Source: Actinomycetes bacterium
Lineage (GTDB): Bacteria > Actinomycetota > Acidimicrobiia > Acidimicrobiales > Palsa-688
Direction of reading: 5' to 3'
NCBI GenBank assembly: GCA_021821705.1
Contig: JAKACE010000012.1
Coordinates: 1 to 13,470 of the forward strand
DNA: 13,470 bases
Below the pieces are notes generated by a model, which was given only the letters and a program-made list of their open reading frames with translations, made no database searches and was not told where the DNA came from. Every line of letters starts with the position of its first letter. Position 1 is the stretch's first letter. The translations under genes and the position numbers were made by a program. Shown piece by piece: positions 1 through 7,001 of the stretch.

Positions 1-703
1 GGTCCACAAGACCGTGCCCGTGGCGCGACCGGCCGAGGCCGAGCTGTCCAAGCTGATCGAGAACACCTTCCGCCACGTCAACATAGCCCTGGTCAACGAG
101 CTGGCCATCTTCGCCGCCGAGGCGGGCCTGGACATCTGGGAGGCCCTGGACGCCGCCTCGAGCAAGCCCTTTGGCTTCATGCGCTTCAACCCGGGCCCCG
201 GGGTCGGCGGCCACTGCCTTCCCATCGACCCTAGTTACCTGTCCTGGCACATGCGGGCCAGCGTGGGCCGCAGCTTCCGTTTCGTGGAGCTGGCCAACGA
301 CATCAACGAGCACATGCCCGACTATGTCGTGGCCCGGGCCTCCCGGGCCCTCAACGAGGACCGCAAGGCCCTGAACGGCAGCCGCCTGCTGCTGCTCGGC
401 CTGGCCTACAAACGCAACACCTCCGACATGCGCGAGTCGCCCTCCCTCCGGGTGGCCCAGCGCCTCGCCGACCTCGGTGCCGAGGTCCGCTACGTCGACA
501 GCTACGTGCCCGAGGAGCGGGCCAGGCGGGCCGAGCCCCGCCTCCGGCGTGCCGAGCTCTCGGCCGACGAGCTGGCCTCCGCCGACCTCGTGGTCGTGCT
601 GACCGACCACGACGACATCGACTACGAGGCCCTGGTGCTGGCCGCCCCTCGTGTCCTGGACACCCGGCACCGCTGCTCGGGAGAGGGCGTCGAGCACCTG
701 TGA
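1..703 (+). CDS. UDP-HexNAc 6-dehydrogenase, C-terminal part (5' truncated)
   Basis: This gene is cut by the left window edge. The open frame runs from base 2 to a TGA at 701-703, giving the last 233 residues of a family usually near 430. Such enzymes oxidise C6 of a nucleotide sugar to the uronic acid in two NAD-dependent steps in the cytoplasm. The segment GPGVGGHCLPIDPSYL near residues 65-80 of the visible part carries the catalytic cysteine. The GGHC-P-DP form is typical of UDP-GlcNAc/ManNAc dehydrogenases (WbpA/WecC group) rather than UDP-glucose dehydrogenase, which usually has GGSCFPKD. The C-terminal domain motif LGLAYKRNTSDMRESPSL follows, then a Rossmann-like end with VVVLTDHDD. The GTG at base 14 is an internal valine, not the start. 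The gene lies just upstream of a polyprenyl-P sugar transferase, so the product probably feeds an acidic sugar into the glycan. The exact substrate is not certain. Confidence 0.9.
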   Translation, partial: VHKTVPVARPAEAELSKLIENTFRHVNIALVNELAIFAAEAGLDIWEALDAASSKPFGFMRFNPGPGVGGHCLPIDPSYLSWHMRASVGRSFRFVELANDINEHMPDYVVARASRALNEDRKALNGSRLLLLGLAYKRNTSDMRESPSLRVAQRLADLGAEVRYVDSYVPEERARRAEPRLRRAELSADELASADLVVVLTDHDDIDYEALVLAAPRVLDTRHRCSGEGVEHL

Positions 704-734
704 GCACGTACGGGCCGGGGACCGGGGGAGCTCC

Positions 735-1859
735 TTGAGCTCCCTGCCGGTCTGGGCCTACCTGGCCGTACTGGCCGGCTCCCTCTCGCTCAGCCTGGTG
801 CTGGTGCCCGTGGCCCTGGCCCTGGCCCTCCGCCTGGGGGCCCTCGACCACCCCGGGCCCGCCAAATCGCACGAACAGGCGGTGCCCTACCTGGGTGGGG
901 CGGCCATAGTGGTGTCGTTCGTGGCCGTGGTCCTGGTGGGCAATGCGGTGGACCCTCCACCGAGCGGCTACTACGAGCTGGTCGGCTTCCTCGGCCTGGG
1001 GGCTCTCCTGGGGATCATGGGCCTGGTCGACGACCTGAAGACCGGTGGCCTCAGCCCCCTCCTACGACTGGCGGTCGAGGTCGCCGCTGCCGGGGCTGTC
1101 TGCGCCCTGGGTGACAACACGCACCTGGCGGGCGTCCCTGGAGCGGCCAACGTCGCCATAAGCGTGGTCTGGGTCGTCGGGGTGACCAACGCCTTCAACC
1201 TGCTGGACAACATGGACGGCCTCTCGGCCGGCACGGCGGCCATCGCCTGCCTGGCCATATTCGGCGTCGCCTCGTTGCAGCACCGCTACCTGGTGGCAGC
1301 CCTGGCATTGGCCCTGGCCGGTTGCGCTGCGGGCTTCCTGCGCTCGAACTTCCACCCGGCCAAGATCTACATGGGCGACGCCGGCAGCCTCTTCCTCGGC
1401 TTCGTCATCGCCGTGCTCCTGCTCAAGCTGCGGGCAAACGCCCCCACCAGGGTGCCCGTGGCCGTCATCCTCGCCGTCCCCGGCGTGGCGCTGTTCGACA
1501 CAACCCTCGTCGTCGTGTCCCGTCTGGCCCACCACCGCAGCCCTCTGCAGGGCGGCAAGGACCACACGAGCCACCGGCTGGTCGGCCTCGGGCTCTCCGT
1601 GCGCCAGGCCGTCGGCACGATCTACCTGGCGGGGGTCGTCCTCGGCTGCGCCGGCCTCGCCATGGCCGAGGTCGGTGACAGCGCGCGCCTGGTAGGCGTG
1701 CTCGGCCTTCTGGCCGCCGCCGCTGTATGTGCGGTACCGCTGGCGCGTGCTCATGTCTATGGAAGGCATGAAGGCTCCGAAGCGGTCCCCGATGTCCTCC
1801 CACCCTTCGCAGGACAGCGCACGGAGCGCCAGGCCCGAGGGACCCAGCTGGGACCGTGA
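735..1859 (+). CDS. WecA/MraY-family polyprenyl-phosphate sugar-1-phosphate transferase
   Basis: This integral membrane enzyme family moves a sugar-1-phosphate (usually GlcNAc-1-P) from a UDP-sugar to undecaprenyl or decaprenyl phosphate, the first committed step of many envelope glycans. With a TTG start at 735 the protein has 374 residues and about ten hydrophobic segments. Family motifs appear in order: the Asp pair in LVDDLK (about 97-102), NAFNLLDNMDGLSAG (152-166), YMGDAGS (212-218), LFDT (253-256) and GGKDHTSHRL (273-282), the last matching the His-rich cytoplasmic loop. The start is chosen because GGGGGAG precedes TTG 735 and the first membrane helix begins a few residues later. The frame stays open back to a GTG at 651, but that would add an unlikely tail inside the dehydrogenase gene. 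The stop overlaps the next gene by four bases, so the two are probably translationally coupled. The sugar and lipid are inferred from the family. Confidence 0.88.
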   Translation: MSSLPVWAYLAVLAGSLSLSLVLVPVALALALRLGALDHPGPAKSHEQAVPYLGGAAIVVSFVAVVLVGNAVDPPPSGYYELVGFLGLGALLGIMGLVDDLKTGGLSPLLRLAVEVAAAGAVCALGDNTHLAGVPGAANVAISVVWVVGVTNAFNLLDNMDGLSAGTAAIACLAIFGVASLQHRYLVAALALALAGCAAGFLRSNFHPAKIYMGDAGSLFLGFVIAVLLLKLRANAPTRVPVAVILAVPGVALFDTTLVVVSRLAHHRSPLQGGKDHTSHRLVGLGLSVRQAVGTIYLAGVVLGCAGLAMAEVGDSARLVGVLGLLAAAAVCAVPLARAHVYGRHEGSEAVPDVLPPFAGQRTERQARGTQLGP

Positions 1860-2770
1860 GCACGGAAGAACCCCTGGTCCAGGTGCTCCTCTCGCTCTAT
1901 GAACCGGGCGAGTACCTGGTACCGCAGCTCCAGAGCGTCAGGGCACAGGACCATCCGGCCGTCTATACGCTGGTGCGGGACGACGGTTCAAGCTCCGCAA
2001 CGCTGGGGCGCGTCGAGGCGGAGCTGCACCACGTGGGCCCCCACCGCTTCGTCGCCGGCCCGCACCTCGGAGCAGCCAGGAGCTTCCTCTCCATGCTCGG
2101 CGAGCTCGAGCCCGAGGCCCAGTACGCCGCGTTCTGCGACCAGGACGACATCTGGATGCGAGGCAAATTGTCGCGTGCCGTGCACGCGCTCTCAGGCGTG
2201 CAGGGCCCGGCGATGTACTGCTCCGCGGTGAGGGTCACCACGCAAGACCTTCGTCCGCTGCGCCTGCACGCCACATGCACCAGAGGCCCGTCGTTCGCCA
2301 ATGCCCTCGTGCAGAACATCGCCACCGGCTGCACCGTCGTCCTCAACCGGCCTGGAGCCGAGCTTGCGGGGAGCTACGTCCCCGCGGCGGCCGTCATGCA
2401 CGACGCCTGGTGCTACCTCCTGATTTCGGGCGCAGGCAGCGTGGTCTACGACCCCCAGCCACAGGTGCTCTACCGGGTGCACCCGGGCAACGCCGTCGGG
2501 GTCGCACCGGGACGCGCCACTGCTTGGGCCTCCAGGGTGCAGCGACGGCTCCTGCCCCGTCAGCTCGCGTGGACGGCCCAGGCGGCGGAGCTGAGCGACA
2601 AGTTCCGGGATGCTCTCCAGCCGGGTGCGCAACGCTACCTCGACGAGTTCCTTGCCGCCGCTCCGACGTTCTCCCGGCGCCTGCGCTACGCCGCCTCGCG
2701 CGGCGCCTACTTCCAGTCCCGTTCGGACAGCCTGGCCTTCAAGCTTTCGTTCGTCCTCCGGGGAGCCTGA
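1856..2770 (+). CDS. GT2 family glycosyltransferase (rhamnosyltransferase-like)
   Basis: The product is a 304-residue cytoplasmic inverting glycosyltransferase with a GT-A fold. Visible motifs are the nucleotide-binding RDDGSS at 41-46, the metal-binding DQDD within FCDQDDIW at 94-100, the acceptor-site HDAW at 182-185, and YRVHPGN at 206-212. This order is common in bacterial GT2 enzymes annotated as rhamnosyl- or related sugar transferases. The donor cannot be read from sequence. There is no signal peptide or clear membrane helix. Translation starts at GTG 1856, whose GTGA overlaps the stop of the WecA-like gene, and no strong ribosome-binding site is seen, which fits coupling. It is the last plus-strand gene, and its final 32 bases overlap the 3' end of the oppositely oriented GT4 gene. 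It probably adds one of the first sugars after the lipid-linked primer (inference). Confidence 0.85.
   Translation: MSTEEPLVQVLLSLYEPGEYLVPQLQSVRAQDHPAVYTLVRDDGSSSATLGRVEAELHHVGPHRFVAGPHLGAARSFLSMLGELEPEAQYAAFCDQDDIWMRGKLSRAVHALSGVQGPAMYCSAVRVTTQDLRPLRLHATCTRGPSFANALVQNIATGCTVVLNRPGAELAGSYVPAAAVMHDAWCYLLISGAGSVVYDPQPQVLYRVHPGNAVGVAPGRATAWASRVQRRLLPRQLAWTAQAAELSDKFRDALQPGAQRYLDEFLAAAPTFSRRLRYAASRGAYFQSRSDSLAFKLSFVLRGA
2739..2770. other. Tail-to-tail coding overlap of the two operons
   Basis: The last 32 bases of the plus-strand GT2 gene (TGA at 2768-2770) are also the last 32 bases of the minus-strand GT4 gene (TGA at 2741-2739). The two convergent transcription units therefore have no spacer, and any terminator must lie inside the opposing gene. 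Both reading frames are supported by family motifs further upstream, but the shared C-terminal residues of either protein need not be conserved. Confidence 0.8.
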
Positions 2771-3974
2771 CCGCCGGGCGCCACCGCGCCTGCTGGCCGG
2801 CGCTCACTGTTGCCGGGCCCTTCTCGCCGCGGCCCGGGAAGGGCGCGTACCCACTGCCGATCACGTCCTCGAAGTAGCCGACGAGAGAGCACGCCGCCCG
2901 CTCCCAGGTGTACAGGCCGGCCTGCACAGCGAGGAGCTCTACGATGGACCGGGCGACCTCCTGGCGCTCGCAGACCTCAAGAACGGCAGCAGCAGCGCCA
3001 GCAGGGTCACCGGGTGGCAGAGTGGGCAGGTCGGCCGGCAGGACCTCGTCGAGTGCCCCGGCCCGGGTGCTCAGGCACGGTACCCCTCGGAGCGCCGCCT
3101 CGAAGGGGACCAGCCCGAACCCCTCGGCGAGGCTTGGGTAGAGCACGACCCCGCAATGTCGGTAGAGCCACTCCCTCTCGCCCTCGCCAACCGGCCCGAG
3201 ACGCACGACGTGCCCGTCCCACTCCGGGCGCCCTCTCAGGTAACGCACCTCCTCGTCGCGCGAGCCGCCCTGCGGTGGTTCGGCGCCGGCGAGGACCAGG
3301 TGGCCCCTCCAGCCCTCGGCCCAGAGCGCCTCGAAGGTACGCAGCACGCCCACCCTGTTCTTGTGCCGGTAGGCCACCCCCAGGTAGAGGAGGAACCCGT
3401 CCGGCACGCGGCCCAGGGCCGCGGGCCGCACCTCGTCCACGCCCATGGCGGGACCTGCCACGCCGGGGTACACGACGCGGCTCCCAGGGGGCGCGACGAG
3501 CCCGCTCGCCCTCGCCATCCGCTCCGTCTCCCGGCTCAGGAACGCAATGCCGTCGGAGGACGCGAAGCTCAACCCCGTGGCCGCCCGGTAGGCCGTCCAG
3601 GTGTGCGACGAGGCGAAGTAAGTCGGGTTGTTGTAGGCGATCGTGTCCAGGTAGGCGATCACCACACGTGGTGCGAGGTCCTCGAGTAGACGCACGTCCT
3701 GCAGCGTGGCCACCTGGCAGGGCCGGTACACCAGGTCGGCAGAGCGGAGCGAGGGCCCGGCCCCGCCGCGGCTCCGCACCGGCACGAGCTCTGCGCCGGC
3801 AGCACGGAGGCGCTCGAGGGCCGACGCGGGAGCGCTCTCGCCCACAACGGCCCTGAGCTCGGACACGGCACCGTGCCGGGCAAGGGCTACGGCGCTCTCC
3901 AGCACGACGACCTGGGTACCCATCGTCCCTGGCACCAGACGTGTCGCATCGACGACCAACCGCAGACCTGTCAC
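2739..3974 (-). CDS. GT4 family (group 1) glycosyltransferase, stand-alone
   Basis: The product is a 411-residue retaining glycosyltransferase of GT-B fold, expected in the cytoplasm or peripheral on the inner membrane face. The N-terminal domain has GTMGTQVVVLE (16-26), DLVYRP (80-85) and IAYNNPTYF (112-120). The C-terminal donor domain has LYLGVAYRHKNR (196-207), the family-typical HKN, and EGFGLVPFE (284-292), the E-x7-E motif that contacts the nucleotide sugar. The GTG start at 3974 overlaps the TGA of the sulfotransferase-like gene as GTGA. The frame is open further upstream, but that stretch is Arg/Gly-rich and lies inside the neighbour. The protein is clearly paralogous to the C-terminal half of the GT2-GT4 fusion at 8899-11157: in a 42-residue block around E-x7-E, 35 positions match by hand count. 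The last 40 residues look low-complexity and reach into the convergent gene. The donor sugar is unknown. Confidence 0.88.
   Translation of the reverse strand: MTGLRLVVDATRLVPGTMGTQVVVLESAVALARHGAVSELRAVVGESAPASALERLRAAGAELVPVRSRGGAGPSLRSADLVYRPCQVATLQDVRLLEDLAPRVVIAYLDTIAYNNPTYFASSHTWTAYRAATGLSFASSDGIAFLSRETERMARASGLVAPPGSRVVYPGVAGPAMGVDEVRPAALGRVPDGFLLYLGVAYRHKNRVGVLRTFEALWAEGWRGHLVLAGAEPPQGGSRDEEVRYLRGRPEWDGHVVRLGPVGEGEREWLYRHCGVVLYPSLAEGFGLVPFEAALRGVPCLSTRAGALDEVLPADLPTLPPGDPAGAAAAVLEVCERQEVARSIVELLAVQAGLYTWERAACSLVGYFEDVIGSGYAPFPGRGEKGPATVSAGQQARWRPAVRLPGGRTKA
2817..2844. terminator. Candidate hairpin downstream of the GT2 stop
   Basis: An inverted repeat GCCCTTC (2817-2823) / GAAGGGC (2838-2844) can extend inward by a T-G wobble and a CG pair to about ten base pairs around an eight-base loop. 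It lies about 46 bases after the stop of the plus-strand GT2 gene and inside the 3' part of the minus-strand GT4 gene. No T-run follows, so it is not a classical intrinsic terminator. It may simply reflect Pro/Gly/Arg codons in the GT4 tail. Confidence 0.2.
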
Positions 3975-5020
3975 GGCTCCGGAGCCGCCCCTCTGCGGGC
4001 AGAGCGCAGGTCGCCCAGCGCAACGCGACCAGTTGCCTGCAGCGCTCTGGCAAGCCTGCTGTACACGGCCTGCTCGACCCCGCCGGCACCGGGCCGCTCC
4101 CCGTCCAAGGTGACGAGGGCTGCTCCCACCTCCCGGCCCGCAGCCAACAGGTCGCCACCCAGGGCCCCGTCGTGGACCGGCAGCGCCACCGACGAGAAGG
4201 AAACCTTGAAACCGCTGCACCGTCGCAGCTGTCCTGCCGTCCGCCACTGGCGCAGACGGCCACGCGACAGGCTGCTCAGTGACAGGACCGCGTCAGCGTA
4301 CGGCAGCGACGAGACCGCCGAAAGAAGGTAGTAGGCACAGAACCAGCCGTACAGGCGCCCGCTTGGGCTGCCTTCGACGACATCGAGAGCCTTCCGGTAG
4401 TCGCGCTCGACGCCCGAAGGGACGATCTCCGGCAAGCCGAGCAAGTCCCGCACCGCCTGCGCCCGGGTCCCGGGGGCTGCAGTGCACAGCACGAGCACCG
4501 GCATAACCAGGAAGTAGGGGTTGGCGTGGAGAGCGCGCATCGAGGCCGACGAGGACCACTGGTCTTCGGCTTCACGAACCAGCAGGATGTGGCAGGCGTC
4601 GGGGAAGCTGGTGCGCAGGCCAGCGAGCCGTCCTGTCGAACGGCAGAAGCCGAAAACCGCCGCCCTCCCGCTCCGCTCCGCCACGTCCATCAGGCCCCTC
4701 AGATAGCTCTCCTGGCTCAGGAGCCGTGACGAGGCCGCACCGAAGAAATCGGCGTAGGCGAACCGGCTCTCATAGCCGCGCACACCGTTCACGCCTGCCA
4801 GCGGCCCGTACTCGTAGAAGTACGGCCGCTCGAGGACCGGGTGGCCCTCGGAAGGTACCGGCCACCTGGCACGGGCCCTCTGGGGCGAAAGCGTCGCCAG
4901 GTCCTCGTGGAACGGCTCGTAATAACACAGAGCCGCGCCGTCCCGCCGGAACAGGTCCCAGAGGTAGGTGCTCCCAGTCCGCCACGAAGAGTGGAGGAAC
5001 GTGTGGCGGTGCCCGGGCAT
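3971..5020 (-). CDS. Sulfotransferase-like protein (PAPS-dependent family)
   Basis: The product has 349 residues. The N-terminus carries SSWRTGSTYLWDLFR (11-25), which matches the 5'-phosphosulfate-binding loop of PAPS-dependent sulfotransferases (R-[ST]-G-[ST]-T-x-L), followed by YYEPFHE (33-39). The segment HILLVREAEDQWSSS (144-158) is in the place and form expected for the 3'-phosphate-binding motif, with Arg149 and Ser156/157. Such enzymes move a sulfo group from PAPS to a hydroxyl or amine, here presumably a sugar, in the cytoplasm. No signal peptide is seen. The C-terminal third is not recognised. The ATG at 5020 is 13 bases after the upstream stop, and the AGGTGA there is rather far for a good ribosome-binding site. 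The gene overlaps the GT4 gene by four bases and follows two membrane proteins, so it belongs to the glycan operon. No PAPS-forming genes lie in the window. A non-sulfotransferase P-loop role is the main alternative. Confidence 0.65.
   Translation of the reverse strand: MPGHRHTFLHSSWRTGSTYLWDLFRRDGAALCYYEPFHEDLATLSPQRARARWPVPSEGHPVLERPYFYEYGPLAGVNGVRGYESRFAYADFFGAASSRLLSQESYLRGLMDVAERSGRAAVFGFCRSTGRLAGLRTSFPDACHILLVREAEDQWSSSASMRALHANPYFLVMPVLVLCTAAPGTRAQAVRDLLGLPEIVPSGVERDYRKALDVVEGSPSGRLYGWFCAYYLLSAVSSLPYADAVLSLSSLSRGRLRQWRTAGQLRRCSGFKVSFSSVALPVHDGALGGDLLAAGREVGAALVTLDGERPGAGGVEQAVYSRLARALQATGRVALGDLRSARRGAAPEP
3974..3987. repeat. Perfect 14-base palindrome abutting the GT4 start
   Basis: CGGCTCCGGAGCCG reads the same on both strands. 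It includes the first base of the GT4 GTG codon and lies in the last codons of the sulfotransferase-like gene. In the minus-strand mRNA it could form a short hairpin just before the start codon and hide the nearby GGAG. It could equally be a chance result of GC-rich Ser/Gly/Pro codons. Confidence 0.4.
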
Positions 5021-5033
5021 GCCTAGTGTCCGC

Positions 5034-7001
5034 TCACCTCGGACGCCTCCGGGCCCTTGCGCGACCGGGGCGATAGGGGCGATAGGGACGGGTCGGCGCC
5101 GGCCGGTGGCGGGAGAGCCTCATGTGGGCACGGCCGCCCCTCCCGACCGGTACGTTCGCTCTCACCAGTCCCGTCACTGTCCTCAGACGGGCCCCATGAG
5201 CAAGGCCAACCGCCAGCAATGCCATGGTCGCGAAGGCGACCGCGGCCAGCACGTCGAGCCCGACTATGACGTTCCCGGCAGGACCGGCACTGGCCGACTG
5301 CTGGCCTACGCCCACGACCCAGATGAGAGCAAAGAAACCGGCCTCCAGCGCGATCAGCGCCCATACGACATAGGGACGTGAGGACACCTCCATGGCCCCG
5401 AGCACGCACAGGGCACAAATGAGCACAAGGGCTGCGAACGGGCTCGTATGGAGCCAGGTCGTCGCTGAGATGTCACCTCCGTACTCCAACAGCACGTAGA
5501 CAAGGAGCGACCCTCCGGCAAGCGCCGCCATCGTCACTACCGGCGAGCGCTCACGTACCCGCCGCAGGAAACTGAGAGGCACAGCCAGCAGGAGCAGCCC
5601 TGGAGCGCCAAGCACCCTGGTCAACAGGTACATCCTTATGTGGCCCACGGTCGAGTGGAGCCAACCGGTGTTCCACCAGCCCAGTGACCCTCCCCAGGCC
5701 GTCGGGTCCACAAGCATCCTGAGGTTGTTGAACTTGAACCTGATCGCACCGAGGGCCCCGGCCTTGCTGTACGCCTTGCTGACAACCGACAGCACGGACG
5801 CCTTCGTGGGCGCGTAAACAGCAGCAAGGTGCCACTTGAGGAGCCTGTCCCCTGGAGGATTGTAGAAGTGCTGGTAACCGAGCCAGGGCGCGTACACGGC
5901 CAAGGCCACCGCAGCCCCTGCTACCAGTACCCTCCATGGTGCTCGACGGTGCGGCCGCAGCAACAGCACCGGCAGGACGAGAACGGCGAACAGAGCAGCA
6001 CCATGGGCCAAGAGGCTCAAGGCGGCGGCGGTGCCCGAGAGAGCCAGCGTCAGCCAGGGCACGCCTTCCGAACGAACGGCAAAGGCAAAGGAGGCCAGGC
6101 ACAGCGCAGCGGCTAGCAACTTGGGCCAGGTGTAGACAGTGTTGATGAACAGTGGCCCGCACAGGGCCAGTGCCACCGTAACAACGGCGCAGGCCCCGGC
6201 CTTCACCTTCAGCGACCGGAGGAAGCTCCACAGGGCCGGCACCCACAGGACGTTCGCCGCCACACCGAGCACGAACGCGGCTGCCAAACGGCTGCCCCCC
6301 GGGGCGACGTTGTAGCCGACCATCATCATCCCCGTCTGCAGGGGTGGACGGTCGCTCGACAGCCAATCGCCCACCAGGAAGGGCTTGAGGCCCTTATGGG
6401 CGTTCAGAAGGCCATCGGCGAAGAGCTCTGGGATCTTGTTGTCGACCGAGACCCAGTAGCGGTGAGCGATCATGTCTGCTCCGCCAGCAAAGCCGCCGTG
6501 GTCCGAAGCCAGTGCCACATATGCAACAGCGACCAGCACAGTCATGGCCAGCGGGACGAAGAAGTCGGTCACGCTCAGTCTTCGCCACAGGCCCGTGAGG
6601 ACGACCACGCTCCCCGCGGCGGTGACCACCGTCGCCGCCAGCCCGAACGCAGGTGATGCAAACCATGCCCAGAACAGCACCCAACCCACGGCACCGGTGC
6701 CGGTTATCGCCAACGACCACTGCAAGACAGCCGGAAGGCGCCCGGCCAGGGCAGCGGCGAACGCAGCTCCCGGCAACCACATGAGCGCACATGCAGCCAG
6801 AGTGATGACCGCAACAGAGATCGTCGAGGCCTCGCCACTGTTCGGCGCTCGCACCAAGCCGAAGGCCAGGAACGCCCCAGCGGTGCCCAGACAGAGAACG
6901 AGGGCAGCCAGGTAACTCGAGGGGTGCAGCACGCGTCCACCCCCCGCCCCCGCTGTCAGCGCAGCCCTTCGCGACGGTCCGGGTACCACAGCCTTCGTCA
7001 C
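5034..7001 (-). CDS. Multi-pass membrane protein, probable GT-C glycosyltransferase
   Basis: This is a 655-residue protein with roughly a dozen hydrophobic segments. GT-C enzymes of this shape use a polyprenyl-phosphate sugar and work on the outer face of the cytoplasmic membrane. The acidic loop GGADMIAHRYW (173-183), between the early helices, holds the Asp expected at the catalytic position, followed by VDNKIPELFADG. GDWLSSDRPPLQTG (211-224) resembles the D-x-PPL loop seen in GT39-like proteins. The GTG start at 7001 overlaps the upstream stop as GTGA. The frame is open as far as 7754, but that extension is Arg/Gly-rich and sits inside the neighbour. The C-terminus ends in a very basic tail (about 35 residues) with a YRP repeat encoded by a tandem 9-mer. 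No specific family name is claimed, and an oligosaccharide ligase or polymerase is an alternative. GC content of sampled lines looks lower than in the flanking genes. Confidence 0.75.
   Translation of the reverse strand: MTKAVVPGPSRRAALTAGAGGGRVLHPSSYLAALVLCLGTAGAFLAFGLVRAPNSGEASTISVAVITLAACALMWLPGAAFAAALAGRLPAVLQWSLAITGTGAVGWVLFWAWFASPAFGLAATVVTAAGSVVVLTGLWRRLSVTDFFVPLAMTVLVAVAYVALASDHGGFAGGADMIAHRYWVSVDNKIPELFADGLLNAHKGLKPFLVGDWLSSDRPPLQTGMMMVGYNVAPGGSRLAAAFVLGVAANVLWVPALWSFLRSLKVKAGACAVVTVALALCGPLFINTVYTWPKLLAAALCLASFAFAVRSEGVPWLTLALSGTAAALSLLAHGAALFAVLVLPVLLLRPHRRAPWRVLVAGAAVALAVYAPWLGYQHFYNPPGDRLLKWHLAAVYAPTKASVLSVVSKAYSKAGALGAIRFKFNNLRMLVDPTAWGGSLGWWNTGWLHSTVGHIRMYLLTRVLGAPGLLLLAVPLSFLRRVRERSPVVTMAALAGGSLLVYVLLEYGGDISATTWLHTSPFAALVLICALCVLGAMEVSSRPYVVWALIALEAGFFALIWVVGVGQQSASAGPAGNVIVGLDVLAAVAFATMALLAVGLAHGARLRTVTGLVRANVPVGRGGRAHMRLSRHRPAPTRPYRPYRPGRARARRRPR
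5067..5084. repeat. Tandem 9-base repeat in the basic C-terminal tail
   Basis: Two exact copies of ggggcgata (5067-5075 and 5076-5084), followed by a partial third (ggga), encode the repeated Tyr-Arg-Pro of the membrane protein's C-terminus on the minus strand. Being a multiple of three, the repeat could expand or contract without shifting the frame. Confidence 0.7.

Noticed and set aside
700..738. GTG at 700 overlapping the dehydrogenase stop as a possible WecA start
   Set aside because: This frame hits a stop after twelve codons and is not the frame of the WecA-like protein.
2610..3856. Overlapping plus-strand frames opposite the GT4 gene
   Set aside because: They are low-complexity Arg/Pro/Gly products with no motifs. 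The minus-strand GT4 has a full motif set.
3975..4247. N-terminal extension of the GT4 gene to 4247
   Set aside because: The product of this stretch is Arg/Gly-rich and overlaps the sulfotransferase-like frame. The GT4 fold begins at GTG 3974.
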